Positions 35,519 through 44,592 are shown, counted from the first letter of the stretch. The stretch: DNA of 64,000 nt from an uncultured Haliea sp. (GCA_913061145.1 CAJXUQ010000016.1:1-64000); one strand, 5' to 3'. The notes: generated by a model not told the origin, from the sequence alone. Numbers and translations are program-made.

Positions 35519-37477
35519 ATGGCGTTGCAGTCCACACCCGCTTTGCAGCCGATCACTGAAAGCCCGGAGGTCATAGCGGGGTACCTGAAGGAGCTCAATA
35601 CCGCGGCACTGATCATGTCCGTCGTGCATATGACGGGCGATACACGCTTGCTGCAGGAACTGCCTACGCCGCGTACGCTGGACGTGGTGGCTGCGGGCGC
35701 TGAGGCCGGTGAGGAACTGCTCGAGGGTGGATATACGCCGGCTCAGGTAGCGGATCTGCACCAGCGGGCGCTGACGGCGATCGCCGACTGGCAGGCGCGC
35801 GGCTGTACCCTGGAACCGCTCACAGACACCACCATCCAGGCGCTGTACCGCTTCATGTGTGGCGCAGACGTCGACCCTGAATACCTCGAGTTTATCGACG
35901 AAGAGGTCGCGATTGACGGTGTGGACCGGCGGGGGCTGCACTTCGACGATCCGGCACTGCAGGCGCGCGCGGCCGAGTTCCCTGTGGTTGTCATTGGTGC
36001 CGGTATGGGTGGTGTGCTTGCCGGTATCCGCCTGGCGGAGGCGGGGATTCCCTATACAATTATTGAAAAAAATCCGGGAGTCGGCGGCACCTGGTACGAA
36101 AATCGGTACCCCGGTTGTCGCGTCGATGTCCCGGGGCACAGTTACAGCTATTCGTTTGCGCCCAATCACGACTGGAGCAGCCACTTTCCGCTGGCGGATG
36201 AGATTCGCGCCTATTTCGACAACTGTGCCCGCCGCTTCGACGTGACACCCCATATCCGCTTCAGCACCGAAGTTGTGGCAGCGCACTACAACGACGAGAC
36301 TGCTTGCTGGCAGGTGTATGTGCGGGACGCTCAGGGTAAGGAATCTGTGCTGCAGGCGCGTGCAGTGATCAGTGCGGTGGGCCAGCTGAACCGGCCTAAA
36401 ATGCCGGATATCCCCGGCCTTTCCGAGTTCCAGGGCCCCGTCGTGCACTCGGGGGCGTGGCCGCAAGGCCTGGACCTCGCCGGCAAGCGCGTGGCGGTCA
36501 TAGGCTCCGGCGCCAGCGCCTTCCAGATTATCCCCGAGCTGGCAGCCACCGCGTCGCATCTGGTGGCTCTGCAACGCTCTCCAGTGTGGATGTTTCCCAA
36601 CCCCGGGTACCATGCGGACGTGGGGCAGGGGCAGCGCTGGGCCCTGGAGAAGCTGCCGTATTATTCCAAGTGGTACCGGTTCTGGCTGTTCTACACCTCG
36701 GTTGAGGGTGTGTACAGCAAGACGCTGGTGGACCCGGAGTGGAACAGTACCCGTTCGGTGAGTGCGTCCAATGATGCCATGCGAGAGGCCCTGACGGCCT
36801 GGATCGAGTCCCAGATCCAGGACCCGGAACTGCTGGCAAAGGTGCTGCCAACCTATCCCCCGTTTGGCAAGCGCATCCTGCAGGACAATGGCACTTACCT
36901 CGCGGCGCTGCAACGCGACAACGTCGACGTGGTACCCGACGGTATCCGCAGTGTGGATCGCGAGGGCATCGTCACTGAAGATGGTCGTCATCACGCGGTG
37001 GACGCCATCGTCTGTGCGACGGGCTTTCACGCCGACCGCTTCCTGTTCCCCATGCAGTTCACAGGGCGCGGCGGGGTGCAGCTCAACGCCCAGTGGTCGG
37101 AGACCAATGGCCGCGCCTACCTGGGCATCACGGTGCCCAATTTTCCGAACCTGTTCTGCATCTACGGGCCGAACACCAACCTCGTCGTGGCGGGCAGCAT
37201 CGCACACAACGCCGAGTCCCAGGTGCACTACATACTTGAGTGCATCCGCCTGCTGCTGGAGCGCGACCTGCGCAGCCTGGAGTGTCGTCAGGATGTGCAC
37301 GACCGCTACAACGAGCGGGTTGACGCGGTGAACGCGGCAACCGCCTGGGGCTCACCGCTGGTCGATAACTGGTACAAGAACGCCGCCGGGCGGGTCACCG
37401 CCAACCTGCCGTTTCGCATTATCGACTACTGGAAGATGACCCGGCACGCCAATCCGGATGACTTTCTGCTGCGCTGA
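35519..37477 (+). CDS. Baeyer-Villiger monooxygenase, HAPMO-like
   Basis: This FAD/NADPH monooxygenase has 652 residues. An N-terminal extension of about 150 residues precedes the FAD site VIGAGMGG (about 158-165). Then come GGTWYENRYPGCRVDVP, the Baeyer-Villiger fingerprint FxGxxxHxxxWP at 304-315 (FQGPVVHSGAWP), and the NADPH site VIGSGASA at 327-334. The length and extension fit 4-hydroxyacetophenone monooxygenase rather than shorter cyclohexanone-type enzymes. It converts ketones to esters; the substrate is unknown. An LLM flavoprotein follows on the same strand after about 100 bases. Confidence 0.9.
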   Translation: MALQSTPALQPITESPEVIAGYLKELNTAALIMSVVHMTGDTRLLQELPTPRTLDVVAAGAEAGEELLEGGYTPAQVADLHQRALTAIADWQARGCTLEPLTDTTIQALYRFMCGADVDPEYLEFIDEEVAIDGVDRRGLHFDDPALQARAAEFPVVVIGAGMGGVLAGIRLAEAGIPYTIIEKNPGVGGTWYENRYPGCRVDVPGHSYSYSFAPNHDWSSHFPLADEIRAYFDNCARRFDVTPHIRFSTEVVAAHYNDETACWQVYVRDAQGKESVLQARAVISAVGQLNRPKMPDIPGLSEFQGPVVHSGAWPQGLDLAGKRVAVIGSGASAFQIIPELAATASHLVALQRSPVWMFPNPGYHADVGQGQRWALEKLPYYSKWYRFWLFYTSVEGVYSKTLVDPEWNSTRSVSASNDAMREALTAWIESQIQDPELLAKVLPTYPPFGKRILQDNGTYLAALQRDNVDVVPDGIRSVDREGIVTEDGRHHAVDAIVCATGFHADRFLFPMQFTGRGGVQLNAQWSETNGRAYLGITVPNFPNLFCIYGPNTNLVVAGSIAHNAESQVHYILECIRLLLERDLRSLECRQDVHDRYNERVDAVNAATAWGSPLVDNWYKNAAGRVTANLPFRIIDYWKMTRHANPDDFLLR

Positions 37478-37583
37478 GAAGGCTGTGCAGCCTGGCGGTG
37501 CTCCAGTACTCTATGGGGCGCAGGTGAAATAATCTCGCGCCCGCCAACGGCGCAACAATAACCGAGAGGGAAGGAGAGTCCCC

Positions 37584-38447
37584 ATGCATCTGGGCTTCAG
37601 TTTTATGAACACCCCGCACGACCCGGACCCGCGCGATCTGGCGCGAGCGCTCGAGGAGCGGGGCTTTGAGTCGCTGTGGACCGGGGAGCACAGCCATATA
37701 CCGGTGTCCCGCAAGACGCCTTACCCCGCAGGCGATGAGTTGCCCGAGGCGTACAAGCTGATGGGTGATCCCTACATCACGCTGATGGCGGCGGCGTCTG
37801 TGACATCCACGCTGAAGCTGGGGACAGGTATCGCCCTGCTCATGGAGCGGGAACTGTTCTCCCAGGCCAAGACCATCGCCAGCCTTGACCGTTTGAGTGG
37901 AGGCCGGTTGATGATCGGTACCGGCGTCGGCTGGAACGAGGAAGAGTTCACCAATTGTACGCGGCAGCCGTGGGGTAAACGCTATGGCGTGATGCGGGAA
38001 ACCGTCATGGCGACACGTGCGCTGTGGCGGGATGAAGAGCCCGAGTTTCACGGTGACTATATCGATTTCGACCCGGTGTGGTGCAACCCCAAGCCTGCGC
38101 AGGCGGGTGGTCCGCCGGTCATCTTTGGCGCCATGGGGCCGTTGGGTGTGAAACATGCGGCACAGTGGGCGGACGGATGGATGCCGGTGGACGTGGCGAT
38201 GGGGGATGTGCAGGAGGGCTTGCGCGCCTTCCGTCAGCAGGTCGCCGAGAACGGCCGCAACCCGGATACTGTCCCGGTGACCTTGCAGACGCTGATTACC
38301 CCCGATCTGGATACCCTGAAGCGCTACCGCGACCTCGGTGTCGAGCGGGTTGTGATCGGGGTCGCGGTGGACATGTGGGACCAGCCCGAGAAGATCATGC
38401 CGATGATCGACAAGTTTGCCGGATTGATCCCGCAGATCAACGCCTGA
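37584..38447 (+). CDS. LLM-class flavin oxidoreductase
   Basis: The 287-residue protein has a luciferase-like TIM barrel. Typical stretches are ESLWTGEHSHIP near the N terminus, TIASLDRLSGGRLMIGTGVGWN (about 93-114) and GPPVIFGAMGPLGVKHAAQWADGW (about 175-198). It fits the TIGR03619-type subgroup annotated as F420-dependent. Whether this bacterium makes F420 cannot be seen here, and FMN is equally possible. AGGGAAGGAGAG precedes the ATG. Its position after the monooxygenase suggests a shared catabolic role on ketones or terpenoid-like compounds, which is inference. Confidence 0.9.
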   Translation: MHLGFSFMNTPHDPDPRDLARALEERGFESLWTGEHSHIPVSRKTPYPAGDELPEAYKLMGDPYITLMAAASVTSTLKLGTGIALLMERELFSQAKTIASLDRLSGGRLMIGTGVGWNEEEFTNCTRQPWGKRYGVMRETVMATRALWRDEEPEFHGDYIDFDPVWCNPKPAQAGGPPVIFGAMGPLGVKHAAQWADGWMPVDVAMGDVQEGLRAFRQQVAENGRNPDTVPVTLQTLITPDLDTLKRYRDLGVERVVIGVAVDMWDQPEKIMPMIDKFAGLIPQINA

Positions 38448-38479
38448 CGCGGTGTCGCTGCGCCGGGCGTCGGTCTGTA

Positions 38480-39784
38480 TCAGAGGCCGCCGCGTCCCGC
38501 GTAGTCCATGGCGAAGCCCACCAGCGTGCGCACGCCGACAATCAGGGCGTCTTCCTGTGCGGTAAAGAACGGGGAGTGGTTGGAGGGGCGTTCGCTGCGC
38601 GGCACGCTGGGGTCGCCGGCGCCGAGCAGGATGAACAGGCCGGGGATGTGTTCCTGGTAGTAGGAGAAGTCCTCGGCGCCGGTAATCAGGCTGCCTTCGA
38701 ATACACGGTCCTCTCCCGCGGCGCGGACCAGGGTCGGCATCATCTGCCGCAGCAGCTGGGGATCATTGCCGGTCACCGGTGTCGAGTAGGTGACCTCCAC
38801 CGTTGCGCTGGCACCGTTCGCCTCGGCGATGGCGGTGACGGTGGCATCCAGGCGTTCCAGCAGCCGCTCGCGCTCGCCCCGGTCGAAGGTCCTGACCGTG
38901 CCCAGCATGGTCACCGCGTCGGGAATGATGTTGCCCCGTACACCACCCTGGATACTGCCGATGGTGAGCACGGCGGGCCCGCGTGTGATGTCAATGTGAC
39001 GTCCCGGAATGCCCTGCAGGGCGCTCAGCACCTGGCCCGCCACATAGATGGGGTCAACCCCCAGCCACGGCGATGAACCGTGGGTCTGGCGTCCGGTGAT
39101 GGTGATTTCGATACTGTCCGCCGCCGCCATGAAGCTGCCGCCGCGGTATACGAGAGAGCCGGAATCATCCGGCCAGACGTGCAGCCCGATAATGGCTTCC
39201 GGGGCATCTGGCCCTTCCAGTATGCCCTCCTTGACCATCAGCGCCGCCCCCCCTTCTTCGCCGGGTGGTGCGCCTTCCTCGGCGGGCTGGAAGATGAACT
39301 TGACTGTGCCGGCGAGCTCGTCGCGGTGCTGCGCCAGCACTTCAGCCGCGCCCATGAGCATGGCAACGTGGGCATCGTGGCCGCAGGCGTGCATCACGGG
39401 CACGTCCTTGCCCATGTACTCCCCGCGGGCAGCGGAAGCAAAGGGCAGACCGGTCTGCTCCAGCACGGGCAGTCCGTCCATGTCGGCGCGCAGTGCAATC
39501 ACAGGTCCGGGTTTGCCGCCCTTCAGTGTGCCGACCACACCGGTGTGGGCTATCCCGGTTTCGACCGCATCGAATTTCAGCGCGCGCAGATGTGCCGCCA
39601 CTTTCTCAGCGGTGCGGAACTCGCGGTTGGAGAGCTCCGGGTTCTGGTGCAGGTCGCGGCGCCACTCAATGACCCGCGGCTCAACTGCCGCGTAGGCGGC
39701 GTCCAGCTGCGCCCGGTCGGCGGCCTGTGCGACGCTTGCTGCGAGCAGCATCGCGGCCGCGAAAAAAGTGGATTTTGTGTGCAT
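38480..39784 (-). CDS. Exported M20-family amidohydrolase
   Basis: The protein has 434 residues from the ATG at 39782-39784, behind GAGGAGA; the track start at 39859 is upstream. A signal peptide (MHTKSTFFAAAMLLAASVAQA) places it in the periplasm. The M20D metal site is intact: RRDLHQNPELS, ALRADMDGLP, HACGHDAHVAMLMG, FQPAEEG and a terminal NHSPFF. The dimerisation lid is at about 205-315. These enzymes hydrolyse N-acyl amino acids or similar amides (hippurate or amidohydrolase type). The substrate is not predictable. Confidence 0.95.
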   Translation of the reverse strand: MHTKSTFFAAAMLLAASVAQAADRAQLDAAYAAVEPRVIEWRRDLHQNPELSNREFRTAEKVAAHLRALKFDAVETGIAHTGVVGTLKGGKPGPVIALRADMDGLPVLEQTGLPFASAARGEYMGKDVPVMHACGHDAHVAMLMGAAEVLAQHRDELAGTVKFIFQPAEEGAPPGEEGGAALMVKEGILEGPDAPEAIIGLHVWPDDSGSLVYRGGSFMAAADSIEITITGRQTHGSSPWLGVDPIYVAGQVLSALQGIPGRHIDITRGPAVLTIGSIQGGVRGNIIPDAVTMLGTVRTFDRGERERLLERLDATVTAIAEANGASATVEVTYSTPVTGNDPQLLRQMMPTLVRAAGEDRVFEGSLITGAEDFSYYQEHIPGLFILLGAGDPSVPRSERPSNHSPFFTAQEDALIVGVRTLVGFAMDYAGRGGL

Positions 39785-39857
39785 GTGCGCGTCTCCTCTC
39801 AATGCCTGCACTGGAGTGTAGCCTGATGGCCCTCCGCGTTGAAGGAAGTGTGCCGAC

Positions 39858-39880
39858 AAAAAAGGGGGCGATTGCCCCCA
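39858..39880 (-). terminator. Terminator of the His-rich gene
   Basis: On the minus strand, GGGGGC pairs with GCCCCC over a short loop and six T follow. It lies 25 bases after the stop of the minus-strand gene. Confidence 0.85.
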
Positions 39881-39904
39881 AGGTCTCCTGTTTCTTGCCA
39901 GCGC

Positions 39905-40255
39905 CTACCGGTGTGGTGCGTAGTGCGCAGGGTGTTCGTGGCGGTCGCGGCAGCTGGCGCCCTGATGTTCATGCATCAGGCCGTAGGTGAGCGCGGAGCC
40001 CAGCACAAACGCACCGACGGTGTAGCGGTGGTCGATGTCGTGGTGATGTCTGGCACCATACCAGGGCTGACGATAGTGCTTGTTTCGGTGCCAGCGCGCG
40101 GGAACCCGATACTGTGGATGCGCAGGATGCAGTGCCGCGGCATGACCCGCACTGTGGTAGTAGGTGATGACTCCGTGGCTGTGCGCGGGGCCCGCCGCGG
40201 CGGGGATAGCCGCCAACAGAGTGAAAAGTGCGGGAAGAACGAGGTGTTTGTACAT
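39905..40255 (-). CDS. Histidine-rich exported protein
   Basis: The protein has 116 residues from the ATG at 40253-40255, with GGAG 8 bases upstream; the ORF track starts earlier at 40315. A signal peptide (MYKHLVLPALFTLLAAIPAAAG) is followed by about 94 residues holding 18 His, many in clusters (RHHHDIDHRY; HEHQ; HEHPAHYAPHR), plus one Cys. A short hydrophobic stretch (YTVGAFVLGSALTYGLM) may form a hairpin. It is likely a periplasmic metal-binding protein for copper, nickel or zinc, but that is inference. It is transcribed divergently from the PepSY-like gene and its two-component system. Confidence 0.75.
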   Translation of the reverse strand: MYKHLVLPALFTLLAAIPAAAGPAHSHGVITYYHSAGHAAALHPAHPQYRVPARWHRNKHYRQPWYGARHHHDIDHRYTVGAFVLGSALTYGLMHEHQGASCRDRHEHPAHYAPHR

Positions 40256-40504
40256 ACTGTGACTCCAGGTTGCCGGTGTTACAGCTGCGATACTGCATGC
40301 CTGCGTCTGAACCACGCCTGAACGACGGTCGGCTCATTTGCGGTCCTCGTTCAGCGACGGTTCAGCTTGCAGTGGGTATGCTGGGTATTTCCCGGGAGTC
40401 GGCTGCGTCCCGCATGGCCTCTACCGCTGAGGGTGTGGCATCTGGCACACTCCTGCCTGTGGCGGCATGTCGCGGCCAGATTCGAATCGTGTGTGAGGAC
40501 AGGT

Positions 40505-40765
40505 ATGGGTGATCGTTTGCGGGTTTTCCTGCTGCTGGTATGCCTGCTGGTAGTCGCTGGAGGCTGGAGCGCGTCCACGCCGGTGCTGGCGCAGCAGGCG
40601 GGTTCCGCCGCCCAGAAAAGCATCATGACCCCGCGCGAGGCGGCCGCCAAGGCCCGCGCGCAGCATGGTGGCAAGGTCCTGAATGTGTCTCGGCAGGGTA
40701 ACGCCTACCGGGTGAAGCTGCTGCTCGATTCCGGTCGGGTCATCACTGTAACGGTCAAGGGCTGA
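40505..40765 (+). CDS. Small PepSY-like exported protein
   Basis: The protein has 86 residues from ATG 40505; the longer track frame starts at 40367 without support. A signal peptide (VFLLLVCLLVVAGGW to about residue 29) precedes a short PepSY-like unit: MTPREAAAKARAQHGGKVLNVSRQGNAYRVKLLLDSGRVITVTV. Small PepSY proteins often precede PhoP/PhoQ-type systems and may modulate the sensor. Its stop is 3 bases before the response regulator start, so it belongs to that operon. Confidence 0.85.
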   Translation: MGDRLRVFLLLVCLLVVAGGWSASTPVLAQQAGSAAQKSIMTPREAAAKARAQHGGKVLNVSRQGNAYRVKLLLDSGRVITVTVKG

Positions 40766-40768
40766 GCC

Positions 40769-41452
40769 TTGCGCATGCTGGTGGTTGAAGATGATGTCCG
40801 TCTGCGACAACGGCTTGTCGGGCACTTCAGCGCGCTGGGCTGGGTGGTCGGCGAGGCCCCGGGGGGCAGTGAGGCGGACTATCTGGCTCGCGAATTGCCC
40901 TGTGACCTGGCCATCGTGGATCTCGGTTTACCCGACGTGCCCGGCATCGAACTGATTGCGCGCTGGCGCGCCATGGGCCTTGCATTCCCAGTGCTCGTCC
41001 TCACCGCCAGGGCAGATTGGCAGGAGAAGGTGCAGGGGCTGGAGGCCGGTGCAGACGATTACGTCACCAAGCCGTTCTATCTGGAGGAGCTGGAGGCGCG
41101 CGTGAACGCCCTGCTGCGACGGGTGTCCGGTCGCATCACCGAGCGGGTTCACTATGGCGCCATCGCCATTGACTACAGTGCGCGCTCGGTAACTGTTGAC
41201 GGCGCCGTGCTGGAACTGACGGCGTTTGAATACAACACGCTTGCCTACCTGGCGCATCGCGCGGGTACGGTGGTCTCGAAAACAGAACTCACCGAACACC
41301 TCTATCAGCAGGAGCACGACCGCGACAGCAATGTTATCGAGGTTTTTGTGGGCCGCCTGCGACGCAAGCTGGACCCGCAGGGCCACTTGCAGCCGATCGA
41401 AACGGTGCGTGGCGCCGGCTACCGCTTTGCGCTTGTGCCGGTGACCGAGTGA
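40769..41452 (+). CDS. PhoP-like response regulator
   Basis: This is a 227-residue OmpR-family regulator. TTG 40769 gives the canonical MRMLVVEDD; ATG 40775 is the alternative. The receiver has the phosphoacceptor Asp in LAIVDLGLPD, LTARAD and the Lys in YVTKPF. The DNA-binding domain (about 128-224) contains LTAFEYNTLAYLAHRAGTVVSKTELTEHLY and NVIEVFVGRLRRKLD. It is the middle gene of a PepSY-regulator-kinase operon; its stop overlaps the kinase GTG start by 4 bases. Confidence 0.93.
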   Translation: MRMLVVEDDVRLRQRLVGHFSALGWVVGEAPGGSEADYLARELPCDLAIVDLGLPDVPGIELIARWRAMGLAFPVLVLTARADWQEKVQGLEAGADDYVTKPFYLEELEARVNALLRRVSGRITERVHYGAIAIDYSARSVTVDGAVLELTAFEYNTLAYLAHRAGTVVSKTELTEHLYQQEHDRDSNVIEVFVGRLRRKLDPQGHLQPIETVRGAGYRFALVPVTE

Positions 41453-42777
41453 GGTCGGGGCTGTCTCTTGCGGCTCGCCTGTCCCTTGCCAGCGCCCTGA
41501 TTCTGCCCGTGTTCCTGGGGGCCACTGGCTGGTACCTGGAGCATAGCCATCGCCTCAGCATAGAGGCCGCCCAGGCCGAGCGCCTGGAATTGCAATTGCT
41601 CAACCTGCTGGCACAGGCAGAATTCGACGCGGCGCTGGAAGTGCCTGCTGATTTGCTGGAGCCGCGTCTGGCGCAGCCGGGGTCAGGGTTCTACGCCGTG
41701 ATCAGCGATGCTGACGGGACTCTCCTGTGGTCGTCGCGCTCCGCGCTGAGCCTGGACCTCAGCCGCATCCCCCTCGCCATGCCGCCACTGCGTCCGGGCG
41801 GCACTGCCAGCTCCCGGGTGAATGGGCTGCTCCGGGTTTCGCTACAGGTGCTCTGGGAGACGGCGTCCGGCTCGGACGTGCCCCTGCGCTTCACTGTGCT
41901 TGAAACCACCGCGCCGATCGAGGCCGATCTGGCGCAGTACCGGCGCAGCCTGCTGCTCTGGCTCGGCGGTTCCGCACTCGCTCTGCTGGGCTGTCAATTG
42001 CTGATTCTCGGCTGGGGCCTGCGCCCCTTGCGCGCGCTGGCGGTTGACATCGCGCGCCTGGAGGCGGGCGAAACGGCCCTGCTACAGCGTCCCTACCCGA
42101 GAGAGGTGGAGGTGCTCACACACAACCTCAATACCCTTTTACAGGGGGAGCAACAGCGACGCGAACGGGTGCGGCGCACCCTGGGCGACCTTGCGCACAG
42201 TTTGAAAACACCACTGGCGGTGATCAGGACAGCAGATCCGCAGGCCCGGGATTACCCCGAGGTGGTCTCGGAACAGACCGATCGCATGGAAGAGATCGTG
42301 AGCTACCAGTTGCAACGTGCGACCGGCGGCGGCGCCCGCCTGCTGCAGCGTGTTCCCGTGGCACCGGTCCTGGAGCGCCTGCGCGGCAGCCTGTTGAAGG
42401 TCTATGCGGGTCGCGCTATCGACATCCAACTGCTGGTGGAGGCGGGCTGCACGTTCCGTGGTGACGAGCGCGACCTCATGGAGATGCTGGGCAACCTGAT
42501 GGACAATGCCTGCAAGTACGCGCAGCGGCGCATTCGTATCAGCGCCGCCGGGGGCGAGGAACATCCGCTGGACATCATCGTTGAGGACGATGGGCCCGGC
42601 GTCGCCCCGGCGCTCTGCCGGACTATCCTGCAGCGCGGCTTTCGTGCCGACAGCCGCGGTGAGGGGCAGGGCATTGGACTGTCGGTGACGGCAGACATTG
42701 CCGCGAGTTATCAGGGCAGCCTGACCATTGACTCCGGCGGTCAGGGTGGTGCGCGTGTCCGCCTGCGCTTTGACTGA
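41449..42777 (+). CDS. PhoQ-like sensor histidine kinase
   Basis: The 442-residue membrane kinase has two membrane helices (about 9-29 and 165-187) around a periplasmic sensor of about 135 residues. HAMP, an H-box (LGDLAHSLKTPLAVI), an N-box (GNLMDNACKYA) and G-boxes (EDDGPGV; GQGIGLSV) follow. HSLKTPL rather than HELRTPL is the form seen in PhoQ-type kinases. Translation is coupled to the regulator. The sensor contains no long acidic cluster like that of enteric PhoQ, so the ligand may differ. Confidence 0.92.
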   Translation: MRSGLSLAARLSLASALILPVFLGATGWYLEHSHRLSIEAAQAERLELQLLNLLAQAEFDAALEVPADLLEPRLAQPGSGFYAVISDADGTLLWSSRSALSLDLSRIPLAMPPLRPGGTASSRVNGLLRVSLQVLWETASGSDVPLRFTVLETTAPIEADLAQYRRSLLLWLGGSALALLGCQLLILGWGLRPLRALAVDIARLEAGETALLQRPYPREVEVLTHNLNTLLQGEQQRRERVRRTLGDLAHSLKTPLAVIRTADPQARDYPEVVSEQTDRMEEIVSYQLQRATGGGARLLQRVPVAPVLERLRGSLLKVYAGRAIDIQLLVEAGCTFRGDERDLMEMLGNLMDNACKYAQRRIRISAAGGEEHPLDIIVEDDGPGVAPALCRTILQRGFRADSRGEGQGIGLSVTADIAASYQGSLTIDSGGQGGARVRLRFD

Positions 42778-42813
42778 TCGCCAGAGTCGTCGTAAACCAA
42801 GGGAGAAATCATC

Positions 42814-43542
42814 ATGAAAAACCTGCCGCACAGTATCCGGTGCCTGTTTGCCCTGCTGCTGTTGTTCACGCACACGGCCGTCGCAGCGGAGGGCCGGCCC
42901 TATCCGCAGATCCGCGTCACCGGTGAAGGCGTGGCAACCCTGCCTCCGGATATGGCGCTGTTGTCCCTGGCGGTGACGCGGGACGCGCCGACGGCCGCAC
43001 AGGCCCTCGAGGAAACCTCCAGCGCGATGCGGGATGTACTGGCGGCCATGCGCAAGGCGGGTATTGAGGAGCGCGACCTGCAAACCGAACAGTTTGCCAT
43101 TCACCCCCGATACCGGGATGAGCCAGCGCAGGTCAAGGGCGAGCCCCCCACACCCCGCATCGTCGGCTACACCGTCAGCAATGGGCTCAGCGTGCGCGTG
43201 CGCCAGCTCGACAGCCTGGGCGCGATTATCGACATGTCGGTGCGGCTGGGCGTGAATCAGGGTGGCGGCATCCAGTTTCTCAACGATGATCCGGCTGCCG
43301 CTATTACGGCGGCCCGCACGGCGGCAATGCAGGATGCCCTGGCCCGGGCCCGAACCCTGGCTGCCGCGGCCAACGTGGGCCTCGGTGCCATTCTCGACAT
43401 CTCGGAGCAATCCTATCAACCCCGTCCGATGATGATGGCGAGAGCAGACATGGTGATGGCCGATGCCGGTGCTGTGCCCATTGCCGGCGGCGAGAACAGC
43501 TACCGGGTGACGGTCAATGTTGTGCTGGCTCTGGAGCAGTGA
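42814..43542 (+). CDS. SIMPL-domain exported protein
   Basis: The 242-residue protein has a signal peptide (ending TAVAAEG) and a SIMPL (DUF541) domain: IRVTGEGVATLPPDMALLSLAV, ERDLQTEQFAIHPRY, and a final NSYRVTVNVVLALEQ. The family is periplasmic or outer-membrane associated and has been linked to oxidative stress and host signalling proteins, without a defined activity. It follows the kinase by 36 bases and AGGGAGAA precedes it, so it may be the fourth gene of the operon. Confidence 0.92.
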   Translation: MKNLPHSIRCLFALLLLFTHTAVAAEGRPYPQIRVTGEGVATLPPDMALLSLAVTRDAPTAAQALEETSSAMRDVLAAMRKAGIEERDLQTEQFAIHPRYRDEPAQVKGEPPTPRIVGYTVSNGLSVRVRQLDSLGAIIDMSVRLGVNQGGGIQFLNDDPAAAITAARTAAMQDALARARTLAAAANVGLGAILDISEQSYQPRPMMMARADMVMADAGAVPIAGGENSYRVTVNVVLALEQ

Positions 43543-43838
43543 GTCGCGCGGGGAAAAAATTACCGTTTGCAGGGAATAAGCGGCAGCTGCCAGACGTCTT
43601 AGGTTTGAAAGTGGAGTGAAACACTACTTTGAGGGGGCGGCGAAGTGCCGTTTGGGTAGTGTCCCGGATGCGCAAGCAGTGGGGCACACGGCCTTCCCCG
43701 TCAGCCTCCATTTTCGTTGAAGGTCCGCTGAACCTGAGCGTACAGAAGGTGCTAACCAACCGGCTGGGTGTAAAGGGGAGGGGAGTTTCAACGCCTCAGG
43801 ACAGGATGGGGAACGCTAGCCCCCCAGCCCTGGAACTA
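43543..43838. other. Gap with no gene seen
   Basis: About 300 bases between the SIMPL gene and the convergent anti-sigma gene. Frames crossing it on either strand are short or continue into the anti-sigma gene as shadows. I see no terminator, tRNA or promoter that I would defend. Confidence 0.5.
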
Positions 43839-43873
43839 CAGGGTTTATTGCCAGCTTCTGGTAATAAGCCCTG
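43839..43873. repeat. 35-base inverted repeat
   Basis: CAGGGTTTATTGCCAG and CTGGTAATAAGCCCTG are inverted copies with two mismatches around a 3-base loop. It covers the last nine codons and stop of the anti-sigma gene. It may act as a terminator-like hairpin or be a small dispersed repeat. Confidence 0.55.
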
Positions 43874-44573
43874 CTTCTCTTTTCGCACTTGCCGCATCAC
43901 CACTCGCATTGCTCTCCACGAAGGTGGCGACCGGGTCGCTGTCCGCTGCGCTGGCGGGACGGTAGGCGTCTGCAGCACCGTTCTGCAGGGAAGTTTGTAC
44001 TGCGGCTACGCGGGTCTCCCAGTGCCCATCATCACGGCAGGCAACACCGCGGATGGTTTGCGCCTCGTTGGCCAGGAGGTATTCCCGGCACCAGGTACCC
44101 TCATGGTTAGGGAAGCTCAGTACCGGACGCAACCTGCTGCCATCGGCCAGTGTTTCCCAGCCGTCGGCTCGCGAAGGTAGCTGTTCCAGCGCCGCGGACA
44201 GCACCGCGCCACTGTCGCCATGTTGTTCAGCTTGCCATTGGGGTACCAGAAGCAATGCGGCAGCCGCCGCCAGTGATGCCGCAACGGCGAATCCACGCGC
44301 GTTGTTCATGGTAAACCGGTGCAGGCGATGGGGTTGTGTCTGAATCCGTACCGGGGCGTTCTCCAGCATTGCGCTCACCCGTTCAGGCAGGGGTTGCCGG
44401 GCGGCCGCCGCACGCAGTGTCCCGCGCAGTTGTGCCTGCAGTGCGCGCATCGCCTCCAGATTCGCCGCGAGGGCGGCATCCTCTGCAATACGGCGCTCAC
44501 AGGCCGCGCGTTCTGCGGGCAGCAGCTCGCCGTCCAGGTATGCTGACAGTATTTCCCAGTCCTGATCTGTCAT
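43845..44573 (-). CDS. Membrane-bound anti-sigma factor
   Basis: The protein has 242 residues from the inner ATG (MTDQDWEILSAYLDGEL); the track start is 4 residues earlier. The N-terminal anti-sigma domain (about 1-70) has the characteristic LSAYLDGELLPAERAACERRIAED. A single membrane helix (FAVAASLAAAAALLLVPQW, about 94-112) follows, then a periplasmic domain of about 130 residues with a Cys pair (TWCREY; GVACRD). It should bind and hold the ECF sigma factor encoded immediately upstream, 19 bases away. Release by proteolysis or redox change is plausible but not shown. Confidence 0.88.
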   Translation of the reverse strand: MTDQDWEILSAYLDGELLPAERAACERRIAEDAALAANLEAMRALQAQLRGTLRAAAARQPLPERVSAMLENAPVRIQTQPHRLHRFTMNNARGFAVAASLAAAAALLLVPQWQAEQHGDSGAVLSAALEQLPSRADGWETLADGSRLRPVLSFPNHEGTWCREYLLANEAQTIRGVACRDDGHWETRVAAVQTSLQNGAADAYRPASAADSDPVATFVESNASGDAASAKREAGLITRSWQ

Positions 44574-44592
44574 GTCGCCTTTCACATCGTCC

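Noticed and set aside
35498-37300. 600-codon minus-strand ORF opposite the monooxygenase
   Set aside because: Shadow of a gene with complete FAD, NADPH and Baeyer-Villiger motifs.
43629-44180. 183-codon plus-strand ORF before and across the anti-sigma gene
   Set aside because: Most of it is antisense to the anti-sigma coding region, and the rest has no start signal or domain.
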